DNA of 16,466 nucleotides, from contig JBKPBQ010000526.1 in the NCBI GenBank assembly GCA_046726955.1, positions 1 to 16,466 of the forward strand. The letters are read 5' to 3'. The stretch is from CAVPGH01 sp046726955. Its GTDB lineage: Bacteria; Acidobacteriota; Vicinamibacteria; Fen-336. Positions 1 through 5,779 of the stretch are shown piece after piece (positions within the stretch are counted from its first letter, which is position 1; every line of letters starts with the position of its first letter). Made by a program: the position numbers and the translations under genes. Below the pieces are notes generated by a model, which did no database searches, was not told where the DNA came from, and saw nothing but the letters and a program-made list of their open reading frames with translations.

Positions 1-2
1 TC

Positions 3-764
3 GGTCGGTGCGGACAGACCGCGGCGGAATGGCAGCTCGAGCTGGCCACTGCCGTCTCGCTCGAGCCGCAGCACCTGTCGTGCTATCAGCTCACGATCCA
101 CTCGCGCACCCGGTTCGGGGTGCGGGCGAAGCACGGCCAGCTGTCGGAGCTTCCCGAGGACGACCAGGCGACCCTCTTCGAGCTCACGCACCGGTTCCTG
201 GCGGATGCGGGCTGGCCGGCATACGAGGTGTCCAACTTCGCGCGCGGGCCCGCCCACCAGTCGCGGCACAACCGCAAGTACTGGGACCACACGCCGTACC
301 TCGGTCTCGGCCCATCGGCGCACTCGCTGGCCGGCTCCGACGCGTCTTTCGCTCGTCGGGGCGAAGCCCCTCCTCGCTCTTCTTCGACGGTCCGCTTCGC
401 GGACGCGTCAGCGCCGGCTCGGCGTTGGTGGAACGAGCGTGGCACGCCGCGTTGGGATCGACGAGTCGCGGCGGGCGAGCGTCCGATCGAGGCGCAGGAG
501 CTCCTGGGTCCGAAGGACCTGGCGGCGGAGGCGCTGCTTCTCGGCCTACGCACCACGGCGGGAATCGATCTCGACGGTTTGCGAGCGAGCTACGGCGTCG
601 ACCTGCTGGCCGCGAACGACGCGCTGGTCACGCGTCTCGTCGATGAGGGGCGCATCGTCGTGCGCGCGGGGTCGCAAGGCGGTCAGCGCCTGGTGCCGAC
701 GCTCTCCGGCCTCGCGGTGGCTGACGGGTTGGCCGCGGCGTTCGACCTGTCGCTGCCGAACTGA
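3..764 (+). CDS. hemW: HemW-type radical SAM heme chaperone, 3' part (5' end outside window)
   Basis: HemW proteins resemble oxygen-independent coproporphyrinogen III oxidase but act as heme chaperones. The N-terminal radical SAM core with its CxxxCxxC cluster lies beyond the left edge. What remains reads in frame from base 3 and shows family landmarks in order: GQT followed by an E-W-x-x-E-L helix, HLSCYQLTI, WPAYEVSNFA, the SRHN-like stretch QSRHNRKYW, YLGLGPSAHS, RRWWNE, and the winged-helix-like C-terminal domain from about GPKDLAAEALLLGLR to the TGA. Between AHSLAG and RRWWN, where relatives have only a few residues, there are about 27 extra residues (S-D-A-S-F to A-S-A-P). They are encoded by a palindromic insertion that keeps the frame. 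The gene converges on the P450 gene, with 75 bp between the stops. Identification is strong. Whether the protein tolerates the insertion is not known, but the domain after it is intact. Confidence 0.9.
   Translation, partial: GRCGQTAAEWQLELATAVSLEPQHLSCYQLTIHSRTRFGVRAKHGQLSELPEDDQATLFELTHRFLADAGWPAYEVSNFARGPAHQSRHNRKYWDHTPYLGLGPSAHSLAGSDASFARRGEAPPRSSSTVRFADASAPARRWWNERGTPRWDRRVAAGERPIEAQELLGPKDLAAEALLLGLRTTAGIDLDGLRASYGVDLLAANDALVTRLVDEGRIVVRAGSQGGQRLVPTLSGLAVADGLAAAFDLSLPN
330..418. repeat. Palindromic mini-element inserted in frame in hemW
   Basis: The ends are 17-bp imperfect inverted repeats, GCCGGCTCCGACGCGTC at 330-346 and the complement of 402-418, matching at 15 of 17 positions. The inner 8 bp of each end, GACGCGTC (339-346 and 402-409), is itself palindromic and so is also an exact direct repeat 63 bp apart. 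Inside are two perfect small hairpins: GGGGC-GAA-GCCCC at 358-370 and GTCCGC-TTC-GCGGAC at 390-404. The stretch coincides with the residues that normal HemW proteins lack. Seen directly: repeats, hairpins and open frame. Inferred: that it is a dispersed mobile or palindromic element comparable in style to the Rickettsia palindromic elements found inside coding genes. No second copy was noticed in this window. Confidence 0.6.
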
Positions 765-839
765 GTAGGCGTGCGGTCGCGCTGGCTCAACCTCGCCGCG
801 CGGCGTCGACACTGAACGGGATCGGACAAGTCGCGGCCG

Positions 840-2048
840 TCACCAGGTCACAGGCAGCGCTTCGAGTCCCCGCAGGTTGAGGCCCTTGCGCCAGCGCAGC
901 CTGGACTCAGGGGCGGCCAGACGAAGAGTCGGCACGCGATCGAGGAGCGTCCGCAGGGCGATCTGGCCTTCGAGTCGGGCCAGCGGGGCGCCCAGGCAGT
1001 AGTGGATGCCTTGTCCGAAGGCCAGGTGGCGGTTCCTCTCGCGCCCCAGGTCGAGAACGTCGGGCTTCTCGAACTGCGTCTCGTCGCGGTTCGCCGAGGA
1101 CAGGACCCCGTACACGAGGGCGCCCCGCGGGATGGTGACGCCGGCGATCTGGATCTCCTCGCGCGCGTAGCGCTCGGTCGAGACCTCGACCGGGCTGTAG
1201 AAACGCAGCAGCTCCTCCACCGCGGTGGCGTCGAGCCCACGATCGTCTCGCAGCCGTGCCAGCTGCTCGGGGAACTGCAGCAGCGCCAGCGCGCCGTTCC
1301 CGATCAGGTTCACGGTCGTTTCGTGGCCGGCGACGACCAGCAGGAAGACCATCGCAACCAACTCGTCCTCGCGCAGCCGCTCGCCGGCCTCCTCGACCTG
1401 CACGAGCGCCGAGATCAGGTCGTCCTGCGGCTGCGCCCGCTTGGCGGCGATCACGTGGCGGATGTAGCGCACGAACCTCCATAGGGCCGGCAGCACCCGG
1501 AAGAGGTTCGGGCCGGCGGTGGCGGCCAGAATGGCGTTCGACCACTTGTGGAAGCGAAGCTGATCGGCGGCGGGGATCCCGAGCATCTCCGAGATCACCG
1601 TGAGCGGGATCGGGAGCGCGTACGCTGAGATGAGGTCCATGCCGCCCGCGGCGAGCGCCCTCGACAGGAGCTCTTCCGACAAGCTCTCGATCCGCGCGCG
1701 CATGCGCTCGACCAGGCGCGGAGTGAAGGCGAGGTGGACGAGACTCCGAAGGCGCGTGTGATCCGGCGCGTCGAGGTCGAGCATGTTCCGCTCGATCGCC
1801 TGAAGGAAGCCGAGGATCCCCGGCAGTCGGCTGAACGGCCGGCTCCCCAGCGCGTTCCTCCGGTCCTTCGCGAGGCGCGTGTCCCTCAGCAGCGCCGCGA
1901 CGTCGTCATACCGGCTCACGAGCCAGGCCACCGGCCCGATGGGGAGCTTGACGGGATGGACCGGGGCTTCGGCACGCAGGCGCGCGTAGTACGCGTGCGC
2001 GACGGCCTTGAAGTCGGAGCTGGTCACGTCTACGGCAGGAACGCTCAC
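840..2048 (-). CDS. Cytochrome P450 (bacterial class I type)
   Basis: A 402-residue soluble P450 monooxygenase, which would use O2 and two electrons from a redox partner to hydroxylate or otherwise oxidise an organic substrate. All core motifs are present: the C-helix region LDAPDHTRLR (92-101), the I-helix oxygen-activation motif AGHETT (240-245), the K-helix ExxR as EELLR (Glu279, Arg282), and the heme-binding loop FGQGIHYCLG (344-353) with Cys351 as the thiolate ligand. Length and motifs fit bacterial soluble P450s of the CYP107-like kind. The start is GTG at 2048-2046; it overlaps the TGA of the upstream AraC-family gene (GTGA), which implies translational coupling. No ferredoxin or ferredoxin reductase gene is nearby, so electrons must come from partners elsewhere. 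The substrate cannot be read from sequence. The divergent SDR gene could act on the alcohol product, but that is inference. Confidence 0.95.
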   Translation of the reverse strand: MSVPAVDVTSSDFKAVAHAYYARLRAEAPVHPVKLPIGPVAWLVSRYDDVAALLRDTRLAKDRRNALGSRPFSRLPGILGFLQAIERNMLDLDAPDHTRLRSLVHLAFTPRLVERMRARIESLSEELLSRALAAGGMDLISAYALPIPLTVISEMLGIPAADQLRFHKWSNAILAATAGPNLFRVLPALWRFVRYIRHVIAAKRAQPQDDLISALVQVEEAGERLREDELVAMVFLLVVAGHETTVNLIGNGALALLQFPEQLARLRDDRGLDATAVEELLRFYSPVEVSTERYAREEIQIAGVTIPRGALVYGVLSSANRDETQFEKPDVLDLGRERNRHLAFGQGIHYCLGAPLARLEGQIALRTLLDRVPTLRLAAPESRLRWRKGLNLRGLEALPVTW

Positions 2049-2956
2049 GGCCGCTCGGATACATGCTCGCGCGCGTAGCGGCTCGGCGGCAGGCCCACGT
2101 GTCGGCTGAACGCGGTGCTGAAGGTGCTCGCCGAGCCGTAGCCCACGCGTTCCGCAACCTCGGCCAGCGCCAGGTCGCGACGCCGGAGCAGGTCCTTCGC
2201 CACGGCCATGCGCCAGGCGAGCAGGTACTCCATGGGCGGCAGGCCCAGGCTCCGCGTGAAGCGCTCGAAGAATCCCGAGCGCGAGAGCGCCGCCGTCTTC
2301 GCGAGCTCGGCCACCGTCCAGGAGCGGGCGAACTGGTCGTGGATCTGCCGGATCGCGGGCGAGAGCTGCGCATCGGCCAACCCGCGCAGCAGGCCCGGAG
2401 GCGCGTCCTCACCCGACGTCGACCGCAGCGCTTCGACGAGCAGGACCTCCACCAGTCGCTGGAGCACGAGGTCTCGGCCCGACCTCCGCTCGCCCGCCTC
2501 TTCGGCGACGAGCTGCACCAGCACCGACAGCCGCCGGACGCCGCGCACGTGCACGAGCGCCGGCACCAGCGACACGAGCAGCGCCGCATCGGGCGAATCG
2601 AAGGCGAACCAGCCTCCGAGAAGCCGTACGTCGGGGCGACCACCGCGCCGGCCGTGCCGGACGTCGCCGACCTGCGCGGACGTCACCTTCGGGTCGAACC
2701 GCACGGGCTTTGCCGGCTCGAAGCCGGACATGGTGAAGCCCGGCGTCGCGGGCAGGAGCAGGAAGTCGCCCGCCTCGAGCGCGAGGGCGCGCTGGCCCTC
2801 CACGGCGAGACGACAACGGCCCTCGAGCACCGCGCAGAAGCTCGGGTGGCCGAAGGCCGAATAGGCGACGGCCCAGCGACCGGCGGCGCTGATCCGTTTC
2901 GAGAACACGGCACGAGGCTGGAGCAGCGCGATCACCTCCGAGAGCGGGTCACTCAT
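2045..2956 (-). CDS. AraC-family transcriptional regulator with N-terminal cupin domain
   Basis: A 303-residue one-component regulator. Residues about 25-120 form the cupin-like ligand or dimerisation domain of the Cupin_6 type (AYSAFGHPSFCAVLEG, LEAGDFLLLP, PDVRLLGGWFAFD). Residues about 200-295 form the AraC DNA-binding domain with two helix-turn-helix units (WTVAELAKTAALSRSGFFERF at about 213-233 and LAEVAERVGYGSASTFSTAF at about 264-283), closing with the usual GLPPSRYAR. ATG at 2956 was chosen because the protein then begins as relatives do (MSDPLSEVIALL); an ATG at 2992 would add 12 residues and lies inside the palindrome proposed as an operator. The gene is followed with a 4-bp overlap by the P450 gene and diverges from the SDR gene, so it probably regulates one or both. 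The inducer is unknown. Confidence 0.9.
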   Translation of the reverse strand: MSDPLSEVIALLQPRAVFSKRISAAGRWAVAYSAFGHPSFCAVLEGRCRLAVEGQRALALEAGDFLLLPATPGFTMSGFEPAKPVRFDPKVTSAQVGDVRHGRRGGRPDVRLLGGWFAFDSPDAALLVSLVPALVHVRGVRRLSVLVQLVAEEAGERRSGRDLVLQRLVEVLLVEALRSTSGEDAPPGLLRGLADAQLSPAIRQIHDQFARSWTVAELAKTAALSRSGFFERFTRSLGLPPMEYLLAWRMAVAKDLLRRRDLALAEVAERVGYGSASTFSTAFSRHVGLPPSRYAREHVSERP

Positions 2957-2977
2957 TCCTGGACGCTCGCAAACGAA

Positions 2978-2996
2978 ATGTGGACTCCACATGATA
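2978..2996. promoter_or_regulatory. Candidate operator palindrome and overlapping -10 element between regulator and SDR genes
   Basis: Positions 2978-2992 are a perfect 7-1-7 palindrome, ATGTGGA-C-TCCACAT, in the 74-bp gap between the divergent regulator and SDR genes. On the minus strand a TATCAT hexamer (2996-2991, 5 of 6 matches to the sigma-70 -10 box) overlaps its edge; no convincing -35 was found. If used, transcription of the regulator-P450 pair would start inside or next to the palindrome, a classic place for repression or autoregulation. The palindrome is seen directly; the function is inferred. AraC proteins often bind direct repeats, so a different regulator could also be the ligand. 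Confidence 0.4.
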
Positions 2997-3030
2997 GCGC
3001 GTCCGACGCGGCGCCCCTACCTTGTGCAGC

Positions 3031-3777
3031 ATGAACACTGTGCTGATCACCGGTTGCTCCTCGGGCTACGGCCTCGAGACCGCGCGTCACTTCCATGCGC
3101 AGGGCTGGAACGTGATCGCCACGATGCGAACGCCTCGCGAGGATCTCCTGCCCCGGTCGGACCGGCTTCGCGTGGTGGCGCTCGACGTGACGAAGCCCAA
3201 GAGCATCGAAGCCGCGCTCGCGGCGAGCGGGCCCATCGACGTGCTGGTCAACAACGCCGGCATCGGGCTCTTCGGCGCGTTCGAGGCCACGCCGATGGCC
3301 ACGGTGCGCGAGGTGTTCGAGACGAACACCTTCGGCGTCATGGCGATGACGCAGGCAGTGCTGCCCCGGTTCCGAGAGCGGAGGTCGGGCGTCGTGGTGA
3401 ACGTGACCTCGAGCGCGACCTTGACGCCGATGCCCCTCGTGGCCGTCTACACCGCGAGCAAGATGGCCGTGGAAGCGTTCACCGCGTCGCTCGCGCTGGA
3501 GCTCGCGGCCTTCGACGTGCGCGTCAAGCTCGTCGAGCCGGGATACGGGCCGACCACACGCTTCACGAGCAACACGGGACCGCGCATGGATGGTCTGATT
3601 CCCGAGGCCTACGCGCCTTTCGCGCAGCGCATACTCGCCGCGATCGGGCACGGGCCGGCGGCGGTGACGACCGAGTCCGACGTCGCGGAGGTCGTGTGGC
3701 GTGCCGCGAACGATGCGTCTGGCCGGCTCCGATTTCCAGCGGGCGCCGATGCGGTGGCGCTGGCCGAGTCGCGATAG
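3031..3777 (+). CDS. Classical short-chain dehydrogenase/reductase (SDR)
   Basis: A 248-residue NAD(P)-dependent oxidoreductase with a Rossmann fold. It has the glycine-rich cofactor motif TGCSSGYG (7-14), the LDVT adenine-pocket motif (51-54), NNAG (74-77), the structural Asn in NTFG (99-102), the catalytic serine region NVTSSAT (124-130), and the active-site YTASK with Tyr140 and Lys144. LVEPGYGPT (168-175) is the usual post-catalytic PG loop. ATG at 3031 is preferred to the TTG at 3022 because the beta-1 strand VLITG then begins directly after the start. No clear Shine-Dalgarno sequence is visible. It diverges from the AraC-family regulator and may process a carbonyl or alcohol from the P450 reaction (inference). 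Its stop lies only 9 bp from the stop of the convergent transporter gene. Confidence 0.93.
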   Translation: MNTVLITGCSSGYGLETARHFHAQGWNVIATMRTPREDLLPRSDRLRVVALDVTKPKSIEAALAASGPIDVLVNNAGIGLFGAFEATPMATVREVFETNTFGVMAMTQAVLPRFRERRSGVVVNVTSSATLTPMPLVAVYTASKMAVEAFTASLALELAAFDVRVKLVEPGYGPTTRFTSNTGPRMDGLIPEAYAPFAQRILAAIGHGPAAVTTESDVAEVVWRAANDASGRLRFPAGADAVALAESR

Positions 3778-3796
3778 AAGGAGCCGTCACTCGGCC
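3762..3796. terminator. Possible bidirectional terminator hairpin spanning two convergent stop codons
   Basis: GGCCGAGT at 3762-3769 pairs perfectly with ACTCGGCC at 3789-3796, an 8-bp stem with a 19-nt loop. The loop holds the SDR stop codon and nearly all of the gap to the convergent transporter gene; the arms lie in the last codons of each gene. There is no T-tract on either side, so termination is only suggested by position and symmetry. Confidence 0.35.
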
Positions 3797-4848
3797 TTGT
3801 GCGCGTGGCGGTGGTGCAGGTCGGGATAGTGCGGGTGCGCATGGAGCAACGGATCGTGGCGGTGCTCGTGCGTGTGCGGCTCGCCTTCGGGGTCGCCTGG
3901 GCCGTGCGCGTGCCGGTGGTGCTCGTCGTGCACATGCCGGTGCGCGTGGACTAGAGCCTCGTGTTGGTGCTCGTGCTCGTGGCGCTCTCGGACGTGTAGC
4001 CAGACTCCCGCGCCCATGAGCAGGCCGGCGACCGCGAGGCCTGGCCGCCACGGGTCACCCAGGAAAGCGAGCGAGCCGATGGCCCCGACGAACGGCGCGA
4101 TCGAGAAGTAGGCTCCGGTCCGCGCCGTGCCGACCTCGCGCAGCGCGAGGACGAAAAGGGCGAGGCTCACGCCGTAGCCGACGAACCCCACGAGTAGCGA
4201 AAGGCCGACGACCATGGCCGAGGGCCAGGCGGCTCCGAGGGCCAGCGCGACGACGACGTTGAACGCACTCGACACGGCGCCTTTGATCGCGGCGACCTGC
4301 ACGGGGTCGCCTCCCGACACGCGCTGGGTGAGGTTGTTGTCGACGGCCCAGCAGAGACAGGCGGCGGCGACCGCCAGCGCGCCCCTCGTGAATCCCGCTC
4401 CGCCGCCCGACGGCCAGGCAAGCACGACACCCCCCGCGACGATCAGCAACAGGCCGGCCGCGATCCGGCGATCGAAGTTCTCGCGGAAGACGAACCAGGC
4501 CAGCAGCGCGGTGAAGACACCCTCGAGGTTGAGGAGGAGCGAGGCGGTCGACGCGGGGGTTGCCCTGAGGCCCACGAGCAGGAGCACGGGACCGAGAATG
4601 CCGCCCGCGGCGACGGCTCCCGCCAGCCAGGGAGCGTCCCGGCGCGTCAGCGGCGCCTCGCCCGCGCCGCCTCGCACCAACCGGGTCAGGGAAAGGCCCA
4701 GTCCGGATCCGCCGTAGAGCAGTCCCGCGAGGAGCACCGGGTCCACGTCTCCGAGCAGCGGCTTGGCCGCCGGCGTGCTGAGCCCGAACAGGACCGCCGC
4801 CGTGAGGGCCAGGATGACACCTCGCGGGATTCCCGTTCGACGGCTCAT
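3787..4848 (-). CDS. EamA/DMT-superfamily transporter with His-rich C-terminal tail
   Basis: A 353-residue inner-membrane transporter of the drug/metabolite transporter superfamily, with two EamA halves (about residues 10-145 and 155-287) and roughly ten hydrophobic segments. Recognisable pieces are LTAAVLFGLSTPAAKPLL near the start, ASLLLNLEGVFTALLAWFVFRE closing the first half, and the second-half repeat beginning LAVAAACLCWAVDNNLTQ. After the last membrane segment, residues 290-350 form a hydrophilic tail with 23 histidines, mostly as HxH and HH steps, interrupted by GPGDPEGEP. Such tails bind transition metals, so a metal-related substrate or metal-sensing gate is plausible but unproven. 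The start is ATG at 4848, with a strong GGAGG 4-5 nt upstream; an ATG at 4932 lies inside a hairpin and would add a non-hydrophobic leader. It is the gene downstream of the small membrane-protein gene, separated from it by a strong hairpin. Confidence 0.9.
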   Translation of the reverse strand: MSRRTGIPRGVILALTAAVLFGLSTPAAKPLLGDVDPVLLAGLLYGGSGLGLSLTRLVRGGAGEAPLTRRDAPWLAGAVAAGGILGPVLLLVGLRATPASTASLLLNLEGVFTALLAWFVFRENFDRRIAAGLLLIVAGGVVLAWPSGGGAGFTRGALAVAAACLCWAVDNNLTQRVSGGDPVQVAAIKGAVSSAFNVVVALALGAAWPSAMVVGLSLLVGFVGYGVSLALFVLALREVGTARTGAYFSIAPFVGAIGSLAFLGDPWRPGLAVAGLLMGAGVWLHVRERHEHEHQHEALVHAHRHVHDEHHRHAHGPGDPEGEPHTHEHRHDPLLHAHPHYPDLHHRHAHKAE

Positions 4849-4901
4849 CCACCCTCCGGCAGTGCAACCGGCCCTGTCATCGGAGGAGCAGCTTGCAGCC
4901 C

Positions 4902-4940
4902 GGAACATCGTGATGCCGGTCGCCGGCATCACGACGTTCC
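4902..4940 (-). terminator. Long stem-loop after the small membrane-protein gene
   Basis: Arms at 4902-4919 and 4923-4940 pair over 18 positions with a 3-nt loop. On the plus strand one position is an A/C mismatch. In RNA copied from the minus strand that position becomes a G-U wobble, so the stem is complete only in minus-strand RNA. It begins about 40 bp after the stop of the minus-strand gene ending at 4981 and ends 53 bp before the transporter start. A T-tract is absent, as is common in high-GC genomes. A terminator or a 3'-end-stabilising structure fits best; a dispersed palindromic repeat is the alternative. Confidence 0.6.
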
Positions 4941-4980
4941 TTGGACGCAGGCGCGGCGGATTGTCGACGCGCGAGCGCGG

Positions 4981-5487
4981 CTAGACCGTGGTGTGCCGCC
5001 CCGTCCGCGACGTCCGAGCCAGGCCAGCGAGCATCGTGACACCGAGCGCCACGAGCAGGACGATCATTCCGGCGAGAGCGAGCGTCCTCCAGGTTTCCGA
5101 GTGGTCCGTCGTGTCGGACACGACTCCGCTCGATGCTCCCGACGTCGCCGTCCCCGTCGAAGGCTGTGCGCCAACCACCGCGATGCTCGTCGCGGCCGCG
5201 TGCTCGTCGTCGATCGGCTGATAGGCAACCGTCACGGAGTCGCCGGGCGCGAAGCCTCCGCCCGGCACGCCCGTGGTGCTCGTGATGAGGAAGGTCCTCA
5301 CGGTGCCGTCGTCGGTCCGGATCGAGAACGAGATGTTGCCCGACGAGACGACGGTTCCGCTCACCGTCTGAGCGGGCGCGGTGTGGGGGGGCGCCTGGGG
5401 CTGCTGCGTGGCCTGGTCCTGGGCCAGGGCGACGACTCCGCCGAGGGCCAGAGTAAAGATGAAAAGAGCGGAAAGAAATGGTTTCAA
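4981..5487 (-). CDS. Small exported, membrane-anchored protein of unknown function
   Basis: A 168-residue protein not assignable to a characterised family. It has a clear signal peptide (MKPF then a hydrophobic core, predicted cleavage after VVALA near residue 22), a Pro/Gln-rich linker (24-40) and a small beta-rich domain (about 41-105: VSGTVVSSGNISFSIRTDDG, RTFLITS, GDSVTVAYQPIDD). The domain resembles the small OB-like or DUF5666-like domains of secreted bacterial proteins. A Ser/Thr/Gly-rich spacer (106-130), one transmembrane helix (about 135-157) and an Arg-containing cytosolic end follow. The topology therefore places the beta domain outside the cytoplasmic membrane. The start is TTG at 5487-5485, supported by a GGAGGT Shine-Dalgarno sequence on the minus strand at 5499-5494, 6 nt upstream, and by the signal peptide beginning exactly there. 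A sigma-54-like promoter lies upstream and a long hairpin follows the stop. Confidence 0.75.
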   Translation of the reverse strand: MKPFLSALFIFTLALGGVVALAQDQATQQPQAPPHTAPAQTVSGTVVSSGNISFSIRTDDGTVRTFLITSTTGVPGGGFAPGDSVTVAYQPIDDEHAAATSIAVVGAQPSTGTATSGASSGVVSDTTDHSETWRTLALAGMIVLLVALGVTMLAGLARTSRTGRHTTV

Positions 5488-5524
5488 GGAAGCACCTCCG
5501 CCGGCACGACTTACACCCTGTGCC

Positions 5525-5572
5525 GGGTCCTCGCGATGGGTTTGTGCATACGCTGTGCCAGACCGAGGACCC
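5525..5572 (-). promoter_or_regulatory. Candidate sigma-54 (-24/-12) promoter flanked by a 9-bp inverted repeat
   Basis: On the minus strand 5560-5545 reads TGGCACAGCGTATGCA. This matches the sigma-54 consensus TGGCACG-N4-TTGCA except for two bases, with the invariant GG and GC at the correct 12-bp offset. Transcription would start near 5534, about 45 nt before the TTG start of the small membrane-protein gene. A perfect 9-bp inverted repeat, GGGTCCTCG at 5525-5533 and CGAGGACCC at 5564-5572, brackets the promoter. Promoter use is inferred from the match alone, and the repeat could be an operator or simply an RNA stem. Confidence 0.4.
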
Positions 5573-5576
5573 CGCG

Positions 5577-5771
5577 GTAGACTTCGCCGACTTTTCTTTC
5601 GATGACGACCGCGCCCGGGCCGGCGACGAGGTCGTGAAGCTCTACCTCGCCTACTGGGACGTGGCCCGGCGCGCGTGGACAGTCGAGCCGGGACGTGTCG
5701 AGCTGATGGTCGGCGGATCCTCGGCGGAGGGAGACCTGGCCTTGCGGCGCACCGTCGCCGTCTCCCGCTGA
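5577..5771 (+). pseudogene. Remnant of a GH3 beta-glucosidase C-terminal fibronectin-III-like domain
   Basis: The reading frame here gives ARAGDEVVKLYL joined directly to AYWDVARRAWTVEPGRVEL and then MVGGSSAEGDLALRRTVAV. These are the two ends of the fibronectin-III-like domain that closes family 3 glycoside hydrolases (AGDEVVQLYV; then D-L-A-Y-W-D, W-x-V-E-P-G and MVGGSS, before the stop). About 40-50 residues normally lying between them are missing, and the catalytic domains are absent altogether. The residues before ARAGDEVV (VDFADFSFDDD) resemble the start of the same domain, also shortened. The remnant ends at the TGA 5771, 8 bp from the convergent CoA-transferase stop. An intact upstream start exists only as a fortuitous frame. 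It is most simply the tail of a deleted gene. Confidence 0.65.
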
Positions 5772-5779
5772 CGCGCCAC

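Noticed and set aside
794..805. 12-bp palindrome CGCCGCGCGGCG between the convergent hemW and P450 stops
   Set aside because: Simple CG-only palindrome without loop; expected by chance at this base composition, not convincing as a terminator.
4849..4932. Upstream ATG (4932) for the DMT transporter
   Set aside because: It lies within the long hairpin, adds a non-hydrophobic leader unlike the family, and the ATG at 4848 has a strong GGAGG site.
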